Positions 55,007 to 64,000 of a stretch of 64,000 nt of DNA are shown here, in pieces; positions within the stretch are counted from its first letter, which is position 1, and every line of letters begins with the position of its first letter. Origin of the DNA: Mytilinidion resinicola. Taxonomy: Eukaryota; Ascomycota; Dothideomycetes; Mytilinidiales; Mytilinidiaceae. The position numbers and the translations under genes were made by a program. Location: contig NW_022985444.1 in assembly GCF_010093595.1 (NCBI RefSeq), positions 1,248,654-1,312,653 of the forward strand, read 5' to 3'. The notes beneath the pieces were generated by a model that was given only the letters and a program-made list of their open reading frames with translations, ran no database searches and had not been told where the DNA came from.

Positions 55007-57357
55007 ATGTCGGCTTTCTGTACAGTAACAAAACGGCTAGCTAAGATAGTTGAATCAAAACGATCCTTCCCCTTGACTGTTCCCAGCTGTCTTTCTTCTC
55101 CTGGCATCATCTCTCAGAGGCTCCAGACCTTCGCCAGACGAGACCTCACGCGTGCACTTTCACTGCTAGGGCATCGCCGCCGCCTCTTGTCCCGCTCGTA
55201 TACCACCACAACAACACACCTCACCCCAGCGCTTCAGCAGCCATCTACCGATCCTCCTCACAACACCCACACAGAAACCGAAGCCACAATGTCGGAAGCT
55301 GTATATAGCACAGAGACTCTAAAGGAAGCGCATGCGCAACCTTATCGGAGCTTGGAGGGCAAGGTCAACCCATCTTTCTTGAAAGCTCTGGATAAAATGG
55401 GCTACGAGTAAGAAATCCCCAGCCAAAGGTCTTGTCGCGCTTTATGGCGCTATGAAATTGCAGACCAGAATGGTTACCATGACTTTAACGCTTCGAATGC
55501 GTGGAGCTACATATCTTTTTGGATGCAGAGAGCCTCAATCTTGATTGACGAACGTTTTCACGAATGCTTCACATAAGTCTCACGGAATGTAGAGCTTCTA
55601 CCGTTCTCCGAGCCGCCAAATCACCACCAACCAATCTTACAAAACTTTCGCTAATGTACTTTTGCAGATATATGACCCCCGTTCAGCACAAGGTCCTAAC
55701 CGCCCTTCCATCATACTCCAGCGACTGCCTAGTACAAGCAAAGACTGGTACAGGAAAGACCATTGCCTTTCTTCTACCAGCCCTCCACGCCCTTCTAGAA
55801 AAGAAGACTGTTCCAAAGGGACAGGTAGGAATTCTTGTCATCTCACCGACTCGCGAACTCGCCCTTCAGATTGCCAAAGAATGTGACGAGATCACTGCCT
55901 GCCTTCCCACGCCTATCCAATGCCATACCGCCTTCGGTGGAACTGCCCGAGCGAGCAACCTCAAGAAGTTCCTGAACGGCAACCCCACGGTGCTAGTCGC
56001 AACGCCAGGACGTCTCAATGACTATCTTGGAGAGGAGGAAGTGAGACACAAGTTCCAAAACATTCGCACCGTCATCCTTGATGAAGCGGACACAATGCTA
56101 GAGGCTGGTTTCCTTCAGGACATCAAGAAAGTTCTGAGGCAGCTACCGCCGAAGAAGAATGGATGGCAGGGCATGTGCTTCTCTGCTACTGTTCCCGATA
56201 AGGTCAAGGACGTTATCAGCGTTGTGCTCAATCCTGGTTACACACACTTGACGACTATCGACAAGAGCGAGCCACCGACAGTAGACAGAGTGCCACAGTT
56301 CTCCATCATTGTCCCGGCAGCGAAGGACGTCTTCAATGCACTATATGCATTGGTAAAGCTTGAGTGAGTACTCCTCAACCTTACAGCATCGATTTGCTAA
56401 CTTTTTAGGCATGCTCAAAATCCAAAAGATTTCAAGACAATCATATTCGGCACGACAGCAAATGGCGTGGCTCTTCTGGCGGCCATGTTTGAAGTGGCAA
56501 TGCCGGAGCTGAAAATCTACCAGCTACATTCTCGCCTCACGCAAAATGTTCGAACTAGGACCACCAACGACTTCAAGGCGGCCTCTGCAGGGCTCATGTT
56601 CGCGTCCGATGTCATCGGCCGTGGCATGGATTTCCCTAACGTCGGTCTCGTCATTCAGCTGGGGCTGCCTGCATCCGGCGAGCAGTACGTCCACCGTGTT
56701 GGACGAACTGCGCGTGCCGGAAACGAAGGTCGCGCAATCATCATCCTCACCCAGAATGAGTCTTACTTCACCAATACGAACAGGCAGCTCCCAATCAAAC
56801 CATACACAACAGACCTCACTCCGAGCATAGCATCTGCGGCTCCGGTTGTTGAGAGAGCCTTCGTATCCGTTGACGAGTCTGTCAAGGGCAAGGCGTACCA
56901 GGCTTGGCTCGGCTTCCACAAAACCCTCATGAAGAATCTTCGCATGGATGTCGGAGGTCTGGTACAGACGGCAAACGACTATGCCGAAGCGATGGGCTGC
57001 CCGGAACCACCTATGGTCGACAAGAAAGTAGTCGGCAAGATGGGATTGAAAGGGGTTCGTGGCTTGAATGTAGGCACCGTTACTCGGGATGCGCCACCCG
57101 GTGGTGGGCAAAGAGGTGGACGACCTGCTGCTAACGGCAGAGGTGGTGGCGGAATTGGCGGCGGTCCTAGAAGGGGTGCCAGAGCAGGAGAGACAGATCC
57201 CCGTCCTCAGTTCGGCTCCAGCGAAGGAGGCAATGGCGGCAATGGCCGTGGTCGTGGAGGTGCGCGAGGAGGTGCGCGAGGGGGTCCCAAGAGACGCGGT
57301 GGTGCTGGTGGCGTCGATCTCGATGGTCGCGTTTCCAAGAGGCCTAATGCGTTGTAG
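55007..57357 (+). CDS. MSS116: mitochondrial DEAD-box RNA helicase, MSS116-type
   Basis: Exons 55007-55407, 55668-56363 and 56409-57357 encode 681 residues. The first 80 residues are Arg/Ser/Thr-rich with few acidic ones, like a matrix presequence. Helicase motifs follow in order: Q-motif region MTPVQHKVL, GTGKT at 161-165, PTREL at 194-198, the GG motif, TPGR, LDEAD, SAT, then in domain 2 ARG-type SDVIGRGMDFP and HRVGRTAR. The C-terminus is an RGG-like tail rich in Gly and Arg, suited to RNA binding. Family role: group I and II intron splicing and RNA remodelling in mitochondria. A 260-nt first intron separates the presequence exon from the core; a second in-frame ATG (EATMSEAV) could give a shorter form. 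Confidence 0.92.
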
Positions 57358-58135
57358 TGAGATGGTATTAGTGAGATCCTATTCCCTCTCCTTATAAGTC
57401 TTCATCCTTTTCTAAGGGTCTAAAAGTGATTCCTTGCAAGTCTTGCGATGCCACATTTCGTGGTATGTAGACGTGGCGTTGGGGAGTGCTTGTATAATAC
57501 CTATAGACATAGATCGGAATACGAGGGCTTGGAATCGTCGTATGATACTGTGATGCGCAAGAGGCCGAGTAAGGCTGTCGTCGTTTTGGACATCCAGAGA
57601 CCAACCCGGCACTCTAGCACCGTTGATAGGCTGTTGTCTTTCCCTGCAGTAACTAAGGTAGCCCTGATTGTGGCGATATGCAGGAGCGCCAAGGCTATGC
57701 TTCAGCCTCATGAGGAGTTGCAAGTTGCAACACGCTGACAATGACAGTCGAACAACCTCAGACAGAAGCTATGGAGGAAAAGCAGGAGTCTTACGTCGAC
57801 CAACTTGCCAGTAAGTATATTCGCTCTCCTCTCTCCTCGTACCTACGCCGTGTACACACTGGCTTGGATAGCCATATGGAAGTTCCCTTGCCTAGGCTCA
57901 TGGCCCTTGTGAATCTTGAGGAGCCAGAGGTTTCGGGATTGTTCCTTGGAGACCCATCAAAAAGCGTGAACCAAGTAGGTGGATTCGCCTCGAGTTAAGT
58001 TTGTTGAGAGACCGATACAGGCGATCGGCATCTGTCAACGCGTATGAAAATGTTCACTTCTTTTGGTTTCCAATTAAGCGCTTCATAGGTCTCTGTCGCA
58101 GTCGAAATTGGCCACCGCCGGTTTAGACCTCCCCG
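57358..58135. other. intergenic region with a short open frame
   Basis: 0.78 kb. A frame at 57741-57998 begins MTVEQPQTEAMEEKQESYVD and runs 85 codons; a GTAAGT donor lies after codon 23. Its composition looks coding, and it may be an upstream part of the kinase pseudogene or a separate degraded gene. No domain recognised. Confidence 0.35.
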
Positions 58136-59745
58136 ATGCCCCACCATGACTTGGACGGCTCGAAATACGAGTACTGTGTTTCTGTCAATGGCATAATACA
58201 TTATACCGACGGCACTACACGCTCTGTCAACGAAAGGCGCATCAGAGAATATGAAACCTATGACCCGAAAGCAAAAGCAGAGGAGATGGCCGCCGATTCC
58301 GCCCTTAATTGGTGTCACAATACCAGTTTGCAGATTTTCCGGCTTTAGGATCTCCGAAACGAGAAGAAAGAGAGCAAGGAGAGGCCAGAAACACTTCTCC
58401 ACAAAGCTTTAAGAGTTATTCGAGTCAATTCAAGACTTCGGAGAGCTACGAGAGCTTGGGGAGCTACAAGAGTTCACATGAGTCAAGCTGGGCGACATTC
58501 GCCACTGCAACGTCCCGCTTTTCAAGTCCATCTTAGGGGTTTCAAGGTCTTTCTCGTAATAGTTACGAAGATCCTTTATCTTCAATCTCCCACACTGATC
58601 CTTGACACAACTCAAAGATTGACGCAGAAGTATTTTATAGAAACCAGAGCTCGTGGATGAGACATCTTGACGATCGCGGCTTGATTCCAGATCCTTTCGA
58701 CGAAATGGATTGGTCTGGACGAGGTCGACATGCGGAATTCGGAGAGGGAGACGATGGCCAAATTGCAAAAATCCTCACACATGAGAACATTCTGGGTCAT
58801 TCTTGGACGGCTGTAGCCGAGAGCGTACTGTGCAGAAGAATCCGTCTCGCGCGTAAAACGATCAGCTGCATCGGAAAGCTGAAACGTGAAGATGCCGTTA
58901 AAGAAGTGGAGCACCTTCAGAAATTGTAGCACTCGCACATTATCCGAGTGGTGGGGAGTTACGTTCAGAAGAAAAGCCTGTCCATACTGTTATATCCTGT
59001 GGCATCGCACAGTCTAGAGAGTTTTCTGGAGTTCGCAGACGAGCTTAAAGACTTCTCGGAGAAGCTCAGCAATCTCTACGACTTGTCCTGCTTCATTGGA
59101 TGCCTCTCTAACGCTATGGACTATATACATCAACAATTCACTAAGCACATGGACATCAAGCCCAAGAATATCCTCATCCGACAAACTCCTCGCGGTTGCA
59201 ATAAATACAGGGTCTATTTTGCGGATTTCGGAATATCGAGAGCATATAAGAGCGCAGCAGAGGCCGAAACAGATTCTCCGACACCATACACGAGGATGTA
59301 TGCCGCTCCAGAGGTAGTTGATCAAGACACACGCGGATTCGGTGCAGGTCAGTAGAAATCTTCCGTGCCATTCCCACCGACCTCAAGCCGGACAAACCTC
59401 TGACACATCATGCTAGACATCTTCAGTCTTGGCTGTGTTTTCGCCGAAATCATTGCTGTGCTGAGCTCTCAGCGCCAATCCCTGATTGACATCTGAAACG
59501 GCAATGCTGACGGAGACACATCTTACCAGGCAAACATCTCGCCCATAGCAGAGTGGCTACGAAGCACCCGAATTTTCAGCCAAGAGCTCCTTAGGTCTGA
59601 GTGCCTCCAGTCAAATATAATACCGATGATGAGCTTCGAGCCATCTTCTAGACCCTTCTCTGCTGAGATTAAGGCAGCATTCGGAGGACATAAATGCTGT
59701 ACAGAAGGACCTGAGCCTTTCGAAAGGGTCGCGGAACTCACATAA
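58136..59745 (+). pseudogene. protein kinase pseudogene with four in-frame stops
   Basis: From about 58309 to 59347 one reading frame carries a Ser-rich linker and a kinase domain: the VAIK-like Lys in RLARKTI, the helix-C Glu in KEVEHLQ, the catalytic loop KHMDIKPKNIL (HMD in place of HRD, as in many fungal kinases), DFG, and APE. An intron at 59348-59416 leads in frame to FSLGCVFAE and a C-lobe ending at TAA 59743-59745. The frame is broken only by stops: TAG 58534, TGA 58603, TAG 58927 and TGA 59494. No frameshift is needed between 58309 and the end. An upstream frame (58136-58348) with VSVNGIIHYTDGT may be an N-terminal exon. Catalytic residues survive, so decay seems recent or due to point mutation only. 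Confidence 0.75.
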
Positions 59746-60287
59746 GAGCTTGCTAATAGGTGTGAGTGTGCGTTGAATCAAAGTACAAGGCTACGGCCAT
59801 TGGCTATGCGTATGTTGCGGAGGTAAAGTGTTCTCTGCTAGATTTGGACAAAAGCATCTTTCAAGTTTCACCCTCACCTGGCTCTGATGTAACCATCTAA
59901 GAATTCTTGACCAGAGATGTGAATATTGGAACAGATTGCACTCCTTTCCAGATATTTATTACCCCGAGCTAGTCATCGAACATGTGACTTCTTCCCATTC
60001 TTTTGTTCGACGTTTCGTCTTTGGAATCTGAGTAACCGCTCTAAAGAGATGACCATTGACCATTGTCGCCAAGGTCTTCTAATATCTCTTGGGCTATAGC
60101 CTCATCTTGGCAACGGGCCTCCTTCCAACAACGTACTTAGCTCTCCGTATTCGTACCACCAACTCTCAGCCTCACTTAACAAGGGTAAACGTACTCAAAA
60201 GACCCGGAAGCCCCCAACGATCGGTACCGACTTCCAACAATACAATACTTACACAACCAAACTCGCATCCCGAGATCATCACAAACA
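59746..60287. other. intergenic region
   Basis: 0.54 kb, promoter of the next gene. Nothing else recognised. Confidence 0.45.
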
Positions 60288-60812
60288 ATGGGCCCCCGCA
60301 ACAAACCCCGCCTCGAACTCGCCATCTACGCGACCAGAGAGCCAGGCACCTACGCCTACGCTTTGTTCGAATCGCCCAAGAGCACCAAGAAACTCATCTC
60401 CAACTCCACCGTCAAGCACCGCGTGCACAACTCGCTTACCTTCACCATAGAGGGCCTCAACCCCGTGACGCCGTGGCGCTACGAGCGCGTCGCCGTCGAC
60501 GACGTCCGTGCCGAAGACGACATCCTCGTCCGCGTGATCGTAGGGAAGGTCTGGTCTACGGCTACGCTGAAGATGTTCATCGGCATGGTGCCGGTGCCGG
60601 TCGATGGCGCGGGCGGCTTCTCGAGCCGTACGTGGGCGCGGGATGTGCTGGGCGAGGTGAGGAAGTGGTGTGTGGGGAGCTGGGAGGAGGTGGAGGGGAA
60701 GGCGCTGGAGTATGTGGAGAGGAAGAAGAAGGAGGGGAGGTGTGGGGTGGGGCAGTGGGAGAGGGGGATTCCGTTGTTGGATTTGCATGATGGGAAAGAG
60801 ATTGTTGCATAG
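60288..60812 (+). CDS. conserved hypothetical protein (DUF6914-like)
   Basis: One exon, 174 residues. Strands LELAIYA and YAYALFE, then KHRVHNS, WRYERVAVDDVRAEDDILVRVIVGKV and SSRTWARDVLGEV match the order of elements I know from a fungal family of short proteins with a papain-like layout, annotated as DUF6914; this is recalled, not searched. The C-terminal third is a charged helix (YVERKKKEGR). No signal peptide. Codon use turns GC-poor and G-rich towards the 3' end but the frame is intact. Function unknown. Confidence 0.7.
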   Translation: MGPRNKPRLELAIYATREPGTYAYALFESPKSTKKLISNSTVKHRVHNSLTFTIEGLNPVTPWRYERVAVDDVRAEDDILVRVIVGKVWSTATLKMFIGMVPVPVDGAGGFSSRTWARDVLGEVRKWCVGSWEEVEGKALEYVERKKKEGRCGVGQWERGIPLLDLHDGKEIVA

Positions 60813-60970
60813 GGTGGGCCTGGGGAGGGGAGGTGTTGAAGTATCACTGATACGCGTTTTACAAGGGTATCTACGCATTATACTTACGTTGCCCGTTCTG
60901 GATGTCTCAGTAGGCAGATAGGAAAGGTACTGGGACGTTGATGTGGTTATTTTTTAGCGTGTATCAGCTC

Positions 60971-61002
60971 GGCTGCTTCGGTTGCTTCGGTTGCTTCGGT
61001 TG
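60971..61002. repeat. 9-bp minisatellite, about 3.5 copies
   Basis: Units GGCTGCTTC, GGTTGCTTC, GGTTGCTTC and a partial GGTTG run head to tail just downstream of the hypothetical gene. Confidence 0.85.
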
Positions 61003-61696
61003 AAGTATCCACCCATCTATTCGATTGAGCCATTCAGACCACGATATGTGCAGGGCTTTCTCTGTTGTTCGGAAGAAATCCATGCGCACTCTGTACATTC
61101 CCCTAAGACACGGAGTCGGGGCTATAGACTCTGCCTCGGAAGAGATAGCACGCACTATTCATCCTAAGCTGATAAACCACCCCACATCTACCACCACTGG
61201 GTATATGGTGCCCATATCGAGCAGGAAGCGTACCACAGTTGCAAGGTGTAGTCAGAACTCAACGAACGAATGAGAATATCTCACATACGGAGTTATCTCC
61301 ATTGGCCACTGACATTCGACGTCACCTGGTTTGACGTCTGGTTTTGCAGATTTTAGTGACATTTACACTACTGGCCTGATGGGGTCACAAAATTGCCCAG
61401 ACGCCGCGCCTGCGGGTGATAGCTCACATATTCTTTATCTGTAGCCCACTTGCTAAGGGTTCGTGATGCGTTGATGGTTGCGGCCAACGACAACCTTCGC
61501 GCCTCGTACCTACCATGATGACATGATTGATACCATCCATGGCTCGACTGTGCAAGAGGGAAGTGCTCCCGCTCGCAATATGGCACTCAAATGAGAGTAG
61601 CGGCTTAGGGAGGGGCAAATCAGAATGCCGCAGCGAGGAATTACTATATATGCACTGCGTCGTCATCAACTACAGAATGGCTGCGCCCCCTCCCCA

Positions 61697-61714
61697 CCCC
61701 CCCCCCCCCCCCCC
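61697..61714. repeat. 18-nt poly-C homopolymer in a C-rich tract
   Basis: Eighteen consecutive C, flanked by CCCCT and GGGCCCCCC. Such tracts are prone to slippage and to assembly error. Confidence 0.9.
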
Positions 61715-62214
61715 TGGGCCCCCCTCCAAAGATAGAAGCGATGTACAGGAGGTGTCTGCGGCGTCTGGGGTTCTGAGGACGCGTGGAGGATGTTGAGGAT
61801 GTGGCCACGATGGAGTCGCTGTGGTACCACAGCACAGTACGGCCGAACCTCACGGACGGGCACGGCGTCTCGCAATCCCGTCGATAAGCGTCGCGGGGCT
61901 GGCTTGTGTGGCCTGTCGAGAGCGGGCCAGCATGCGGGCGGTGTTCGCAACGGGGCGTGAAGTCTGAGCGCAAGTCAATTTCCACCCTGCCAAGGCTCCT
62001 GCCTTTATACTTACTGCTGAGCCCACCCGTGTTTCCCTCCCACACTCTGCCGCTCACGCTTCGTGGCCCCGTATACTTTCTAATTCTCATGCCTCCGCAA
62101 TAATTTATACCGCCTTCACTGCTCCAGCCTCGACCCGCGCGCTGTTCGCCCCGCTGCCTTTTCTAGCACCGCCCCCTGACTTCGAACGCGCGCTCCGGAG
62201 AGCCCTCCCTCGCC

Positions 62215-63458
62215 ATGCGGAAGAGCGTACTCATATTCCTGGTTACGAACATCTTCATTGTCGCCCTGCTCGTCCACAGCGTCTGGACTCTGATCACGCT
62301 GCTGTTCGTCAATGGCTTCGAGGACCAGATCTCGCGCGCTGAGCTGCCCGCGCCCAACTCCACCGCAATCAGCTCGCGGCCGCAATTGATCCCCAAAATC
62401 ATCCACCAGACCTACATAAACGAGAGCATACCCACACACTGGCAAGGACCTCAGCAGAGTTGTTTGGACCTCCACCCGGACTACGAGTATAAGGTTCGTA
62501 GGCGCGCCAGGGGCGACCGTGGACGAAGGCTGACATCTCACAGTTGTGGACTGACAAGAAATCGCGCGAATTTATTTCTACCCAGTATGTACCCCGCCTA
62601 TATCTAGGAGAGGACAGTGATACTAATTGTCTCTAGCTATCCGTGGTTTCTCGAGCCTTTCGACGGTTATGAATTCCCTATCCAGAGGGCAGACGCAATA
62701 CGATACTTTGTGCTCACCCATTTTGGAGGAATTTATATTGATCTAGACGATGTATGACCTACATTAGCTCTCACTCGAGCCGTCTCTAATGAGTCTCTAG
62801 GGTTGCAACCGCAGTCTTGATCCTCTTCTCGCCTACTCCGCCTGGGTCCGCCGTACCACTCCCACTGGTATCTCCAACGACGCAATGGGTGCTGTACCCC
62901 ACCACCCCTTCTTCCTCAAGGCGATCGACTCTCTCCCGGATTACAACCGCAACTGGCTGCTACCCTACATCACCGTCATGGCATCCACCGGGCCTCTCTT
63001 CCTGAGTATAATCTGGCGCCATTACAACAGTGCTACACCTAGCCCCTCGGAGAACGACCGCGTCCGTGTACTATTCCCAGACGAGTATAACAACCATCCC
63101 TGGAGCTTTTTCACACATCACCGCGGTAGCAGCTGGCACGGAAACGACGTGCGATTAATTTTCTGGGTAAGTCCATCCTCTCTCATGAGCTTTACCCTGC
63201 ATTCGCTTCCTCTCCCTTAAACTCGGCTTTGAAGGATCACATGCTAATCCATAACAGATGGGGAATCACTGGGCCTTACTGACTTTCATGGGCTTCCTCG
63301 TCGGCTTCACCGTCATCTTCTTCATCTGGTGGTTCTGCAACCGCACCGTTCTCAAAGGCGGTCGCAAAACCTTCTTCCTCCCCGAAGGCATCCGCTCCGT
63401 CATCTACCGCAGCGTCAGCAGCAAGGACTACGAGCTCCTCGACCGCCATGAAGTTTAA
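62215..63458 (+). CDS. SUR1: SUR1/CSH1-like mannosyltransferase of inositol phosphoceramide
   Basis: Exons 62215-62493, 62544-62584, 62637-62751, 62801-63166 and 63258-63458 encode 333 residues. An N-terminal membrane anchor (LIFLVTNIFIVALLVHSVW) is followed by the glycosyltransferase DXD domain: PKIIHQTYINE, WTDKKSREF, IQRADAIRYFVL, and the metal-binding DLDD at 142-145 in FGGIYIDLDDGC. A second hydrophobic pair near the C-terminus (LLTFMGFLVGFTVIFFIWWF) is usual for this Golgi enzyme. Known role: catalytic subunit adding mannose to inositol phosphoceramide. The first intron has a GTTCGT donor; all junctions keep frame and restore conserved motifs. Confidence 0.92.
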
Positions 63459-64000
63459 ACACGCTTAACCCCTGTATAATGCGCGCCGCGTAACGATCAA
63501 ACGACATCTATTACATTTCCTTTTTTCTCCGCTTTGTCAAAAGCATTTCCAGGTGCATGGGTGTACGTATTCGTTGGGTTCTTGTATCGGCGATGCTTGC
63601 GCGCTAGCAGCGATAAGGAGTCGTTCACGTTCAGAATACTTGCTTTACTACTATATTCGCTTCTAAGTCCATATTCTCGAGCCGAGGCCCACAATGCTTT
63701 CTCTCTTGGTCGGGCATGGCGGGTGCCGCTGTCTATATGTTTGTAGTTGCTTTTTTGCTGCCGCGCCGGCGTTCGATGTTTGTAATACGCTGTTTTCTTT
63801 AAGACGGAGAGGAGTTAGAGGCCAGCGAAATGTACGCTTGGATGGGTATAGATGGGGCTGTATACCTGTGAGGGCTTTACGTAGGTAGATAGTAGTGGCG
63901 GCTGATGGGCGAGTCCGTCTAGTAACAATCATGCTATCTCGGGCATTCTGTGTCGAAGTTCCTCAGGAGACGTGCGTGAAAGCCCTGTACATGGCCAGAT
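63459..64000. other. 3' flank to window end, nothing recognised
   Basis: 0.54 kb after the mannosyltransferase stop. Short frames only. Confidence 0.45.

Larger units (their letters stand above)
60813..62214. other. intergenic region with simple repeats
   Basis: 1.4 kb before the mannosyltransferase gene. It contains the two simple repeats listed separately and otherwise short, domain-free frames. Confidence 0.45.

Overview
This is a window from a filamentous ascomycete (Pezizomycotina). The signs are many short introns (about 50-90 nt, mostly GT-AG with CTAAC/CTGAC-like branch sites and a few GC-AG), Kozak-type starts, Zn(II)2Cys6 regulators, a fungal NACHT-ankyrin protein, a LaeA-like methyltransferase and fungal housekeeping genes (ARB1, FYV10/GID9, GRS1, PEP3/VPS18, MSS116, SUR1 types). 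I cannot fix the species. Spliced models were built by hand from frame continuity, splice signals and remembered family conservation.

Layout. 1-17 kb is gene dense: the end of ARB1, FYV10/GID9, a 2,049-residue NACHT protein with about 33 ankyrin repeats (minus strand), glycyl-tRNA synthetase diverging from it with a probable mitochondrial/cytosolic dual start, a GC-rich gene-free stretch, and a SAM methyltransferase. 17.9-25 kb is the oddest part. A 161-residue solo Zn2Cys6 protein sits between two arrays of one degenerate repeat family that point in opposite directions; the right-hand array grows into a roughly 4.5-kb satellite with a period near 235 bp, interrupted by a foreign insert of about 0.5 kb. 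26-31 kb holds a full-length Zn2Cys6 transcription factor and a decayed cysteine-rich membrane-anchored protein gene. 31-46 kb is again dense: pyruvate decarboxylase, a hypothetical protein, a four-pass membrane protein, a NIPA-type magnesium transporter and VPS18. 46-51 kb carries accessory genes: a secreted HExxH metallopeptidase broken by one in-frame stop, a small secreted cysteine-rich protein and a disordered protein with internal repeats. 51-57 kb has beta-carbonic anhydrase, an amidase and a mitochondrial DEAD-box helicase. 57-60 kb contains a protein-kinase pseudogene with four in-frame stops and no frameshift across its kinase region. The window closes with a small conserved hypothetical protein and a SUR1-like mannosyltransferase.

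There is no biosynthetic cluster or operon-like unit; neighbouring genes mostly serve unrelated housekeeping roles. The accessory signal is the pair of opposed arrays around the solo zinc-cluster gene, three genes disabled by in-frame stops within 30 kb, the large NLR-like protein, and a near-perfect 109-bp foldback element at 38.9 kb.
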